From Hyalella azteca (taxonomy: Eukaryota; Arthropoda; Malacostraca; Amphipoda; Hyalellidae): DNA of 64,000 nt. A program made the position numbers and the translations under genes. Location: positions 125,022 to 189,021 of the forward strand of contig NW_025932901.1 in assembly GCF_000764305.2 (NCBI RefSeq). The letters are read 5' to 3'. Shown one piece after another: positions 13,201-25,386 of this stretch; the first letter of the stretch is position 1; every line of letters begins with the position of its first letter. A model generated the notes under the pieces. It was not told the origin of the DNA. It saw nothing but the letters and a program-made list of their open reading frames with translations, and did no database searches.

Positions 13201-14100
13201 ACTTTCCATCTCATCTATGATATCCATACATGACGGTATTACAATTGTAAGTAACTAAAACCGCAATTTTCTTTGGCGCTATCCTGGCTGAGGAACCTGA
13301 TATTGTAAAGGACACGTATCAACTTTCGCAATCCCTCTCTGAGGATCCCCCTCTGAATATCGGGGAGCAGGGAGAAGTACAAGAGCAGGGAGAATATAAT
13401 TTACAAACATATAAGTCAGGCACATGACCACGAGTATTGAGATTCGAGAGTTTGTGGTATTTTGCATATGCGCAATAGAATAAGCCAGTTCATATTATTT
13501 CTTTAAAATAACGTAATGTCAAATCTGACATATTGGTACGATCAACTGCAATCGGAATGAGCTCGTGTAAATCCCAAAGGAAATTGAACTCCAGATTTGA
13601 CGGATCACGCAGGGACTTGAAGAAATACTCCCGATTCCAAGGAGCTTGAGTAGCCAATTATTGGTTATTTTTGACCGATTCATGATGACACCTAAATACA
13701 TACATGTCATCGGCAGCCCTCAAGTTGAAGAAAGCTTATGCGAGTTTGGATTTCAAAGTATATGCAACATTTATTTAAGTTTTGGAATAGAATTTAATGA
13801 TTTTTTTCGGGGAAATATGGAATTTGAGCCCTTCAGAAGAAGTTATTTCTCAGACACTGCTGTACATGTGAAGAAAAGGTTTCGGGTTTTCGCTCAAAGA
13901 GATCATTAGAGATGCAAGCGGGTGCCGTCTTGTCTGCAACTCTAGTTGCAATGTTTACAATTTGTCGGACACCCTCACTGCCCTCATTACCGCACTCTGC
14001 CTGCCCTTGATTAATGTGCATCATTTTCCCGGCCATCAATCAAAGAAGCGGCTGACAAGAAGAGCCGCTCGTATGAGCCTAATGAGGCGAGCAGTGTCGG
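10231..14100. other. AT-rich stretch with no recognisable gene
   Basis: Only short frames (up to about 87 codons) without known motifs. No RNA gene or conserved repeat was identified. Confidence 0.4.
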
Positions 14101-14264
14101 CTGCTGCTCACACCTGCAGGACCCCTCACCACTTGATGTGTCTGCTGCTCACACCTGCAGGACCCTTCACCACTTGATGTGTCTGCTGCTCACACCTGAA
14201 GGACCCCTCGCCACTTGATGTGTCTGATGCTCACACCTGCAGGACCCTTCACCACTTGATGTGT
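14101..14264. repeat. 41-bp tandem repeat, 4 copies
   Basis: Four consecutive 41-bp units beginning CTGCTGCTCACACCTGCAGG (unit 3 has GAAGG, unit 4 begins CTGATG). Unit boundaries are at 14101, 14142, 14183 and 14224. It directly precedes the Penelope-like remnant. Confidence 0.95.
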
Positions 14265-14329
14265 CTGAAGCTCCGGCAAGTTTGGTGTTTACCCAAATCA
14301 AGAAATTAATGTCGAAGCGATGCAGTGAG

Positions 14330-14838
14330 GTTGCTCCCGAGCGCAATAGTAGGAACGTTTTTTATTGTTATTTTCCATACTTCGGCCCCGCGTCCGAAGC
14401 TATGTCAAGAGAATTAAAAGTCTTGTTCACTATAGATACTTCCCAAATGTCAGTCTTCATATTGTGTTTGCAAACAATTTCACAATCGGTTCTTTCTTTA
14501 GATGTAAAGACATGCTCTCTGGTCATAAGCGATCGTAGCTGGTTCATCAATATATCTGTGCACGATGTGCATCTTCGTACGTCGGGACGACGTCATGCAA
14601 TCTTTATTCCAGGGTCGCTGAGCATAAGGGCTGGAGTTGTAGAACCGGACAGTTGCTATCGCGCCCTCATTCGGCTGTGCGCACTCACGCCGAGCAGTGT
14701 GATGTGCCTGTTTCTGACAGTTACTTTAGGGTGTTAGCTTCTACCTCCAGTACTTCAGATCTGCGTATTCTAGAATCCATGTACATTTTAAAACTTAGGC
14801 CCAGTTTGAATTCAGCTGTTAGCTCCTATCTCTTTTAA
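14330..14838 (+). pseudogene. Penelope-like element, 3' coding remnant with GIY-YIG domain
   Basis: The end of a Penelope-like retroelement polyprotein (reverse transcriptase fused to a GIY-YIG endonuclease). One frame at about 14375-14435 gives FPYFGPASEAMSRELKVL, the usual link after the RT. After a frameshift, an uninterrupted frame from 14548 to the stop at 14836-14838 gives 96 residues: QYICARCASSYVGTT (GIY-YIG core, with SYVG), then RVAEHKG, HAEQC and LRILESMYILKLRPSLN. This matches the order seen in PLE endonucleases, including the acidic residue in ILESMYI. The RT itself is absent, so it is 5' truncated, as is common for these elements. It differs in sequence from the PLE at 37 kb. 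Confidence 0.75.
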
Positions 14839-14949
14839 ATTGTGAATAGATAGATTTTTGTGCTCCGTCTATTATTTGTAAATTTAGGTTTTTAATTTCG
14901 TTCTGTGCTCTCATTGTATTAATTTGTGACTTCTAATTTGTAATTTTAG

Positions 14950-14985
14950 ATTCTACGAACTGACGATGGAGCTGGACTCCAAAAA
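14950..14985 (+). other. Hammerhead-like hairpin in PLE 3' region (degenerate)
   Basis: CTGACGA at 14960-14966 is followed by T and a 4-bp stem GGAG/CTCC (14968-14971 with 14977-14980) and then AAAA. The layout matches the CTGANGA, stem II, GAAA core of a hammerhead ribozyme, but the G of GAAA is missing. It lies about 120 bp past the PLE stop codon. Confidence 0.35.
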
Positions 14986-15190
14986 ATTTACAATGAAGAT
15001 TTGAATTTTGTGAACTATTTTTTGCTTTTGTAATTGTAACTTTCAAATTGTAACTTTCAAATTGTGGAAATTGGTGAAGCCAGTGCCAATTAACGGTTGC
15101 AAATTGGACGCAAGGGCTGCTAGGTACAATGTCGTGGAGCAAATGTATTTTCACATTTCCTGTCTGTATTTTTATTGGACACACACGCCC

Positions 15191-18100
15191 TCATTTTAAA
15201 TAATCGTTACTTTTTATAAAGTAGAAAACATTTATGGTTATGAATACCTAAAATCGTGCAAAATTTTTGGTATTACCTAAACAGCCGCCGATAAATTTTT
15301 GGCGCAGATCTAGGCTCTTGGTATCCACCTACACATATTTCCCACCCTCACTTCGACGAGTTACTCTGACATGAATGCAGTAAGGAAATATCGTCGCTTT
15401 TTATGCAAGGCGAATGCAAGCATCCCTTTCATCTGAGGCACAAAATGTGCATCATAGCATAGGAACCAATAGTTATCGCATAAATGTTTTGCAGGATCGT
15501 AAAGCTACGCATCTCATGTCCAGAGCTCTAGCAATTTCTTGCCATTAGTTGAAGTCATTGCGTCATTCAAAATATTGGCAGCTCGCCTTACGCTTGAGCG
15601 AACTGCAATTTATCGAAGAGCATCGATCTTGCGGATTTCAGATGATCGATGTTTGAGACCAAAATCATCCAAAAATCAATCAACTTTACCATGTATCTCA
15701 ACATCATCAAAAAATCAGTAAACTTTATCATGAAACTTTTTTGAAGCGGAGTAGAGATGAATAATTTTCACCCGGTATAGAGCGGGTGAAAATAATGTCA
15801 ATTTACGACTGAGAAAATCTTCCAGAGGGATTTTTTTCGGTAAATTACAAGAACGGCTGAAAATAGAACGCTTAGTTGTCAACGTAGTCCATGAACAATT
15901 TATCTTAACTTTGAATGAAAGCTTGTTCTTCACGTTGCATTTTGTACGAATTTATGACACCTGATTTTTAATGACTTAATCATGTCTTTCAAGGCACACT
16001 TTCCTCTTTTTATTTGGGTAAACAAAGTTCAGGTCTTCATTATGATGCAATTGACTGCAGAAGTCACAGCATGACTTGTTATTTATAACACAGCAGAACT
16101 ATATAGTGATATAAAGCACCATTGTGATCTATCCGTACGAGATTGATTATGGTGCTGTGTTCCTTGCAAGAGGGTCACTGTTGTGCTCAATTTGTTCACG
16201 ATGCCCGCTAAGGGAAGCAATATTAAGCGTAAAATTAATCAATTTTCAACTGTGTTTTTATGGCATCATTGAGATGACATCGCTTTGAAATGCTCCGTTC
16301 TTTTTCATTCTGATTTGAGAGATGGTGCCTGATTTAGTAGGTCATGTTCATTTGTGTGTTAGTTAAACCCGTAATGCTCAGAGATGTTTTATGTCATCGT
16401 GAACATTCTCAATTACATTGTTTCTTTGTTTACTTTATGCAGTCCGAACTATAATGTTTAGCTATTCAATTTGAATCACTGGTTTGAAATTTTCGTTTGT
16501 TTGTGAGCAGAAGGCTTCGGAACAACCAAAATTTGTAGAAGTTAGAGTTGACCGGGAGAAAACGCATCGCATTAGATTTGAATATTTTGCTACTTAAAAT
16601 TAGGTTGTTCCAACTACGATATTTGTTGGTTTATTTTTATTTATTCAATCTTACTTTGATAGCATGAGTACTTATATCACACAATAACACGCAAATGCCT
16701 GAGGCCACTGACTGCTTTATGTTCATATTTACATATAGTAAACTATTATACGATGATACACTATGATGGTCTGTTCATAAGACGCTTTAGCACCTATATT
16801 AGTTCCTAAGCCTTATAGCGCATGCTCTTCCATGCGAGTAATATGCAAAAATTTTGGTCTTTGTACGTACTCATCGATTTTTAGCATAAAATTTCATCAG
16901 TAATATAAAACATTACTATTTCACAAGCAGGGGCCTTTAATGATCCTCCTTAAATATTTATTGGGCCTTGAGCTGCAAGTTAAACCGGGAAGACTTGTAA
17001 TGGCTTCATGTAACCTGTGTTGTAAAGAGAGCCAAGATTTCTTAAAATTTTGTCATTCTCTCGATTAAACAAAATAACGCAATTGAGAACGCGTGCAAAG
17101 CGCATCAGGACTGCCGTGTGCTACGCCTATTCTTTGTGTGCACAGATCTTCATCTGCTACTAAGTATAAAGTCGTAATACCAAGACTAGGTTTCCCAATT
17201 GCTTCTCCACTGCACGTGCTAAACCAAAAAATCTGCGGCACTCCCTGCAAATTCCATGCAAATAGAATAGTTACTAGTTTTATTGAATGAAGTTGACCGA
17301 GGGTGATTTTGTGGCTCGCAGATTTTTTTCCTGCGCAAGGCAACTTAAAACTACTGCACACTCATGTGCCTCCATTTCATTGTATGTTTCCGGGGCAAGA
17401 GAGATCAGGTAAGAATATAATCAAAAATCAAGTGCCTTTCAGAACAATGATGTATGAGGTGAAGTTCAATCAAATTCTATGCGAACAAGAACACGTTGGA
17501 CATACTACGTCGCTGCCCTAACGACCCCCGTTTATACCTATACAACGTACAGGCAACTCATGACGAAGGCTCGTCAGCCCTCAAAACGTTCAGTTGTGAG
17601 ACGTTAACAATATCCTTTCGCATGAAAATTAGGTTAACTGCTACAGTATAAAGTATTTAACTCTACCGGTAACTTTTGATCGATTAGACAATCTCTACGA
17701 TCACCAGCTAAATAATGAAGTAATGCATACAGACAGAATTTTCAGCAACAAGACGATAGAAATATATGGAAATTAGACTTCCATCAATTCTTTTATGAAC
17801 GATAATTCAAATGACAATTGCATTTACGTAAAGGACAACAGAACCCAGTGATGAAATAATACAAATAATGAATACTACGCAACAAAATAGCGTCGAAAAT
17901 TTAGACTACGCTATGAAAATAAATAATAGAAAAATTTATATGAAACAATATAAAAATAAGAGATTAGACATAGATTTAACGAGTTACTGGAAGGCCACGC
18001 GTGAAGATAGATTGCCAAATTAATTTTTGAGATTGTAAATAATGCGAAAAGGTAAAACATGTGCCGTGCTAGAATTTAATTGAAGGCCATTCAAATAAAT

Positions 18101-18659
18101 TTTATATTTGTACGCACTGCCTAGCAATGGATATTAATTATACTAAGTAATGGACATTTCTACTTATAAATGAAAGCTAATGAATGATGAGGCATGAATT
18201 ATTCAACGAATGTTATTTTTTAAGGAAAATAAATATGGGACTGCAGATGTTGGATACCCATGAGATCCAAGAATGTCCGAGATATGAGCAGTACTATATT
18301 AATAAAAACACTTGTAATAGGCAAGCTGGCCTTCATCGGCAAGCTATTTCATGCATGAAGCGCATAGTCTTGCAGCGAAAAATAAAATTTCGTTAGATCG
18401 CCTCAAGTTCCAGGGCCTCAGGTGGGTCAAAGTTAGTGCTCTGTAATAGGACTCAAGAAACTGGTTCAACAGCTTCAATTTTCAGGGCCTAGCATGTAGC
18501 ATAACTTTGGCGCTCTTAACCAAGTTGTCTCAACTTGTGAAGGTGCCAGTCTACTACTTTCGGACTTGGGGATTTGTTGGTGAAGAGGGCACTCGAGACA
18601 GCAGAAAAGTGCCATGAACTCGGATGCCGGGTCTTGGCTCGAGGAAAGTTCGGTCGCAT
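15191..18659. other. AT-rich stretch; no convincing gene
   Basis: Contains the hairpin at 15.77 kb. A segment at 17.07-17.52 kb is somewhat richer in long frames on both strands, and a donor-like CAG|GTAAGA occurs near 17408, but no protein family could be assigned. Confidence 0.35.
15766..15793. repeat. Perfect hairpin, 10-11 bp arms
   Basis: TTTTCACCCG and CGGGTGAAAA are separated by 8 bases. It stands alone in AT-rich sequence with no adjacent gene. Confidence 0.8.
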
Positions 18660-19078
18660 ATTGGAGAGCCATCTGCCCCCGCGCATTGGAGAGCCATCTG
18701 CCCCTGTGCATTGGAGAGCCATCTGCCCCTGTGCATTGGAGAGCCATCTGCCCGTGTGGATTGGAAAGCCATTTGCCCCTGTGCATTGGAGAGCCATCTG
18801 CTCCTGTGCATTGGAAAGCCATCTGCCCCTGTGCATTGGAGAGCCATTTGCACACTGTGCATTGGAGAGCCATCTGCATACTACATTGGAGAGCCATCTG
18901 CACACTGTGCATTGGAGAGCCATCTGCACACTGCATTGGAGAGCCATCTGCCCCTGTGCATTGGAGAGCCATCTGCCCCTGTGCATTGGAGAGCCATCTG
19001 CCCCTGTGCATTGGAGAGCCATCTGCTCCTGTGCATTGGAGAGCCATCTGCTCCTGTGCATTGGAGAGCCATCTGCCC
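18660..19078. repeat. Minisatellite, about 25 bp unit, about 17 copies
   Basis: Unit ATTGGAGAGCCATCTGCCCC followed by TGTGC, with shorter variants (CACACTGC) in the middle. Because 25 is not a multiple of three and the unit lacks stops, several frames on both strands stay open for 100-220 codons and give periodic peptides such as LSNAQGQMALQCTGADG. These are repeat artefacts; I do not call a gene. Confidence 0.95.
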
Positions 19079-22000
19079 TCTGGAAGACGATGGCCCTCGA
19101 AAATCTCGAAAGTCTGAAAGCCGCTGGCCGGGCATTTGGCCGAGAACTAAACGGCAAGGAGGATTGGAATTGTGCGGACAAAAGTAATTATGAGTCCCAC
19201 TGTCACTGGCAGAAAGAAATAAACGAAAACATCCATTGAAAGTTGGATGAAATTCAATGTTACGATGAGGCAAGGAATACGTTCTCTACAGTTTGAAATC
19301 GACCTAGACCGAGGCAAAAAAAGTAAAAAATACTTGTACATTGATTTAAGGTACCAACTGAAGTCCAGAAAATGTACAAACATTGCAATAAATGAATTTT
19401 AAATCAATAAAAAATAAGGGGAAGAAAGTTTTTTATTTTAAGTCAGTAAATTATTCGCTAATCACATTGAGGAGAGATAAAACCTCTTGTACTCGCAGAC
19501 ATAAACTAGATTATAAGCCTAAAATCATCTGGTCATTCCACTGGAACAACAAAGCACGGATTAGCAAAAATGCCAATTTAATTACCTTCACGGCAAGCGC
19601 CTGCAATTATAAATCGCATCAGCTGACCAAACACGATCAGTCTGAGCACGTAAGTTTGTATCAGTCGTAAGACCAAAAATTTTTTTGCGTAAAAATTCCA
19701 ACATCTGACGTATTGCAAATTGATTATCATTCTAAAATCTTGTTACTCATCCTCACGGGGGGGAACAGCACGGGAATATTTTAGGACAAATTTTCAATTA
19801 CCTTCGTAGTTCAAGAGTCTTCAATAAATGACGGCAATTTTGCGGACGCTTTGAGCTGACGGTCAACGGAATGCCGCAGGTATGCTACATAATTCCTCGT
19901 AAATTGAATCGCCGCTGAAAATTCATGTCGCACAAAAAAATAATATTGTTTCGTGATTATTTTTTATTACCACAGTTGATCATTGGTTCAAAATTTCCCA
20001 AAATGGCCTTCAATCCATATGTACGAATCGATTTATTAAAGTATGTCATTTATCATAATTAATTTCTAAATAGTTTTATAACATTATTTCGTCACGAATG
20101 AAACGTCCTGCTATTCCCGACGTAATACCTGTACTAACGCTGGCAAGTCATTTCAGTAGTTAACCCAACTCAAATTATTAATGGACACGGTTTGCTTTAG
20201 TTTACAATTATTCTGTTTCTCCAACAAGACTTCTCCCATGTACGTGAACTTCCGACTCCATTAAATTTGTTTGCTATTTTCCTACCATGTTTAGAAACGT
20301 TCTGCATGAGATAGCAAGGAGGGTAAAAGGCAGGCTCAGTGGCCTTTTAACGCACTCTTTTCCGATGCTTTGATATTTCAGCATTGAATGAAAACTTTTA
20401 GGACTGGCGACAGGAAAAGGCCATATATACTTTATACCATTTCGGCTGCATATTCCAGTACACTATTTTAAAATTCCGCTTGTCAGTTGACTTTGTAGAA
20501 GCCGAGTACTGCAGAGCAGTTAAATTTATCTGTATACTATTGTCCTATTCATTTCAAAACAGGAGAATAATTTTCATTCTAGCTGTAAAATACGAATGTA
20601 GAACTTTTTTGAGCTTAGTTTATTTCTTAAAAAAATAGATGGTGCCAAAATTATTTTAATTGAAATATTGACTATGAATAAAGGCGAGCCAGAAATGCAA
20701 ACAGCACATATTGTGCCTGGGTGAGAAGGGATCTTTAATTTTTAAATGATTATGACAGTCCAAAAACTTTTCAATTAATAAGTCAATTATTAGTAATCGA
20801 ACAATGAAATGATGTATGGTAACTTTATTTTACTTAGTGATGTCAGCTGGACGCTTGTCACTCCATAATCTCTAAACAATATCGTGACAGTTTCCCTTTA
20901 AAATGCCTCTGGTAAATTCGTCAATATAACGAGAGTTCTATACTACAATGCACAGCAATTTTATACATGAAATTTAGCTTAAAACTAAGGCAAGTTGACC
21001 CATTGCTGATTCCTAATTGTACACCTCTCCATACCTATGGAGTTGTCATGCACGATATTATCGAAACTTATGACATCGGTTCGATGAGAAATTTGTTCTG
21101 TCTCTCTTTATGAGATCGAAATGATGCCTTATGACGAGTTTCCGGGGAAGGCTTCATTAGACATAACTCATTTGGGGAAGTTAGTCCAGCTCCCGTCAAG
21201 CTGAGTCAAGCTGCAGTCAAATATATACTGTCTCGGTAGAGCTGGTCCGGCACATACTGTCGTGTCGTTAATATATTACAAACCATGGGAATCGGATCTA
21301 CACTGCATAAACTGCAGCCAATAATGATCTCAGACTATCCCGAGGCGCTCATTTCACCTTGGCAGTTCGATAGTAACAAAGGATGGAACGCTGACCACCA
21401 GACTAATACTATAATAACGGTTAATATACCTACAGATAAAGTGACAATAATCGCATGTGCATGCATGATCATGTAGCATCTGGCCGTCGCCTATTCATGT
21501 TGCTTGTATAGTCTTACGAGTAAATGAAAATAAGCATTTAATTTTGTTCAAGTTTTTGCCTCAAATGAAAGTTTTTGCTTCAAAATTAGACCCTCAAACC
21601 AGACCCTCAAACTCAAGCAGACGACGTCACAATGCATTGGATCTGAAATAACCAAGATATCGCAATCTCGACAGCCACTCACAGACAAGTTTAAGATCAT
21701 CAAAGCTCCTGCGACAAAACTATTGCAAAACTTTTTATAAATCTTCTCCAGATATTTTCACGGCGCAGAACATTTATAAAAAATGCTTTCAGCTTCCACG
21801 CAGACCTCTAAGTTGGTTGTAAAGTAACATTTCCTCTTCGCTTCGTGCAAGGGGAAACTGTTTTAAAAACAGGGATCTAATTAAAACTTGTTGATTATGC
21901 TGACTTTTTGGTAGAAAATAAATTAAAATAGTTCCAAGGTTTCTACATTCAAATAAGAAATTTAAATCATAATTTTTTTTTTTGGTTTGAAGGCTACTAA

Positions 22001-22554
22001 TATATGCAGATATATGTTCAAAATCTCCGATCAGTTGGTCGCCGATCTATTAACTAGAGCTTATAATAACAAAGTATTTCTAAAGTCAATCTTTTCCAGA
22101 AATAAAATGTCGGATGAAATGTTATAGATAATTTTCTAAGAGCGATCGATTGTTAGAATTCGGTTTTCATGATTCATATCTAAGGTAAGGTCTTTCCGTT
22201 TTCCAGATTAAATGAAATATTACGAAAAAATTTCGCGCCACGTTTCGCAGAAATAACCATCCCTAGCTATATTCCCATGTGATAATTCTTCTAAAACTTT
22301 TTAAGTTAAAAAGTTCACAGTAAAAAGTATAATCTGTGGACAACTCTCCACCTATGAATATGAAAATGAAACGGAAGCTCTCTTATTTAAAGAACCAATA
22401 AATTGTCAATGCTAAAAGAAAGTGAGACAGGTGAAAAGTAACATGGGAACAAGTAAAATATATAATTTATCGAAAATTTACCACCAAACATACAGATATT
22501 TTAGCATGTCTATATTGAATTCGAATTGTAAACATATTGGATTCTGTTTCCAAA
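19079..22554. other. AT-rich stretch with no recognisable gene
   Basis: Only short frames; no conserved motif, RNA gene or clear transposon end was seen. Confidence 0.4.
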
Positions 22555-22682
22555 AGCCAGCATCACATGGAGAGCAGATTGACTATGTACATCAGCCAGC
22601 ATCACATGGAGAGCAGATTGACTATATATATCAGCCAGCATCACATGGAGAGCAGATTGACTATATATATCAGCCAGCATCA
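22555..22682. repeat. 39-bp tandem repeat, 3 copies and a partial
   Basis: Units at 22555, 22594 and 22633 begin AGCCAGCATCACATGGAGAG and end in TATATATC-type sequence; the fourth breaks off after the first 12 bases. The period is a multiple of three, so a plus-strand frame repeats PASHGEQIDYIYQ, but the frame ends soon after. Confidence 0.93.
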
Positions 22683-22792
22683 CCTGATATAGTCTATCCT
22701 GCTGCAAGCTCCATCAGAGGCGCTGTCGGGGCAAATCATGTGCAGGGATGCAGATACAATTTGTCGCCATAGCCTGACGCTCTGCATCTCAT

Positions 22793-22978
22793 TTGCCGCC
22801 CAGGCAAATTATGAACAATCAGCCGTTGCGTACACATCGGACGATCAACTGTTTCTCGCTCACTGGAAGCAGAAGGTGGATCTTCGGCGGCCAACCGTCG
22901 CCCGTCGAAAAATTAATACCGGTATATTGCGCCGAGTCGACGTCGTTGAACTTCAAGGGAGACCTCGACAAATCATAA
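22793..22978 (+). CDS. Candidate exon, product unknown
   Basis: A GC-richer segment with a 61-codon frame containing SRRWIFGGQPSPVEKLIPVY and CAESTSLNFKGDLDKS. Composition looks like coding sequence, and an alternative frame at 22738-23034 is also open. I do not recognise the family and could not place clear splice sites. It may be an exon or a fragment of a repeat. Confidence 0.25.
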   Translation: MPPRQIMNNQPLRTHRTINCFSLTGSRRWIFGGQPSPVEKLIPVYCAESTSLNFKGDLDKS

Positions 22979-23039
22979 CCGGCACATCGGCAGCCAGTGA
23001 ATGTCCTCTGATAAGCCTACATAATGGTTATTAAGGGAG

Positions 23040-24960
23040 TGAATGGAGGGACTTGTCTTCACTTGAAGGATTGTCAAAGGAGGCTGATGCTTCATCAGGT
23101 CGAACAAGCGTTCCAGACGACGCTAATTGCTTCCTGTCATAATGATACGTGTACAGAGAATAAACTTCCCATGCTTGCAGTTTATTCTCTGTACAGTTTC
23201 ATTGTTACAAATTACAGTTTTTTTGGATATTTATATTAATTATATTTTCAGAGAGTTATTTTTGTTACTAAACTTCACTTCTATCTTTTACTTCACTTTT
23301 AAAATTTATTTTATGATGTTTTAGTTTATGATTTATCGAGATATGCATGAATGCTGAATAATATCTTGATTTCATAGCGGCATGTTCGGATTCCAAAATG
23401 AAAATTGTATAAAATAAAAAGATCTATTCGGAATTTAAAATTCTTGACTGTGAAAATCAGCTTGATGATCATTCCAAAATTGATGAAAAAACTGGAATTA
23501 CAAGCTAGCATCGAGTCTAACTTCGTTTATCATATATGGCATATTTTTCATAGATTCCCATGGGGCATCCGCTGGCCACAGCCTATGAAATAAGCATGCC
23601 ATTATATTTCACTACATTGTCGTTGTATTTTCTGCCATTTGTTTCGGTGCTTTTCAGTTATAATTGCCACGTGTTTAATGCCTTCGAGTAGGAGAGTGAC
23701 TTGTAGGAATAAATTGAGTTTTTGTCGAGCATTGACTTCTTCTTAAAATATGACAAGTTATTCCTTGCATTAATTAATACTGCCATCAATTCTTAATCCG
23801 GATCAGGTTATCGATGGATCTTTTTTTCGAAGGTTATGGATGGAGAATTCATATGTTTTAATCCTATATCCGATTTTATGCTAGCAATAGCTGTGCAGCC
23901 CTGCATGCAATTTTCATCTATAATTTTAAAGAATTTCCCCCCATCCTATGAGGATCGAACACTCCTGAGAATTCAGCCGGTCGGAAGTTAAAGTTTTGTC
24001 TGTCTGCAACTTTTCAACATTTGTGTACGGATGTACAAATTTAAGCCGCAAATCGATCGCAGTTATCACTAAACTTATTTCCTGGCATTGGCGGTCACCT
24101 GTTGATGTTAACTTTTACATTTTCCTGTGCCAGTTTTGGACCTGTCATTTGAATTCTATATACGTTGACTCAAAACTGGCTGCTGATGGCGGAAAATCTG
24201 GAAATTCTCGCTTCATGAGTGTAAGCCGCGCTGTAGAAGCCTCGTGTCCATGACACTGAACTTTCTTTCACGTGAATGGTGCAATTAAATAATAGGCTGA
24301 TAGATTGCTGCATACTCTGTTGGAATGCTTTCAGTACTAGTAAAACAATGAAAAAACAATGATTAAATAAAATGACAGAACTAATTCAAAATTTGATTAG
24401 TAACTGATTACCACTGAATTGATTCATTGATTACGTCAAGGGTTTTGATTCATGATGAGTTTATCACAACGCTATTATATGATAAACATATTATTTATGT
24501 TTATTCTAAAAATATAAAATATATCATTTATTTATTTATATATTATTATATGATAAACATATATATTTATGGACGCGATTATATTTATGTGATAGCGGCG
24601 CCTGGGAAGAGCGGAAATCCGACTTGTCAGAATGAAGTTATTTAATACTGAAAAGTCAGATATTCAAATAGTTGAAGGTAAGTCTGAGTTTCAATCTATT
24701 ACAGCTTTCAAACTTCCTTGCAAGTGAAATCCTTCTTCAGATCCTGAAAGGCTCACACATTCTTGGATCAGTCGTAACGTAGGATGTCGAATCTGCGTTA
24801 GGTTTCGGTCACTCCTTGCACCTGAGAAAGTTTAGCGACTTTGATCCGCGGCGGTGAATGCCTGGGCGAGATTACCAGCGCTGGGCGCCCCTAGGGAACG
24901 CCGCCGCGGCCAGAAATTTGCGATGGGATTTGAGGAGGCATGGGAACATGCGCGTCAACA
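23040..24960. other. No gene recognised
   Basis: Mostly AT-rich. A short GC-rich patch (24840-24925) contains CCGCGG-type motifs but no clear frame. Confidence 0.4.
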
Positions 24961-24962
24961 GC

Positions 24963-25386
24963 CATGTGATGAGGGTGGTGATAACACTCATGTGATGAGG
25001 GTGGTGATAACACTCATGTGATGAGGGTGGTGATAACACTCATGTGATGAGGGTGGTGATAACACTCATGTGATGAGGGCGGTGACAACACTCAAGTTAT
25101 TAGCGTCGTTGTAACACTCATGTGATTAGCGTAATGATAACACTCATGTGACCAGCGTGGTGATAACACTCATGTGACCAGCGTGGTGATAACACTCTTC
25201 TGATCAGCGAGGTGATAACACTCTTGTGATCAGCGTGGTAATAACACTCATGTGATCAGCGTGATGATAACACTCATGTGATCAGCGTGGTGATAACACT
25301 CATGTGATCAGCGTGGTGATAACACTCATGTGATCAGCGTGGTGATAACACTCATGTGATCAGCGTGGTGATAACACTCAGGTGAT
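24963..25386. repeat. Minisatellite, 26 bp unit, about 16 copies
   Basis: Unit GATCAGCGTGGTGATAACAC followed by TCATGT. The first five units read GATGAGGGTGG and later ones GATCAGCGTGG, so the array is made of two variant blocks with transitional units between. Confidence 0.95.

Noticed and set aside
18475..19273. Several long frames (up to 221 codons) on both strands
   Set aside because: They are produced by the stop-free 25-bp minisatellite; the same peptide period appears in several frames.
23940..23985. tRNA-like GGATCGAAC box
   Set aside because: No acceptor stem or anticodon arm could be folded around it.
24963..25386. CRISPR-like or coding repeat
   Set aside because: Head-to-tail 26-bp minisatellite without spacers or a sustained reading frame.
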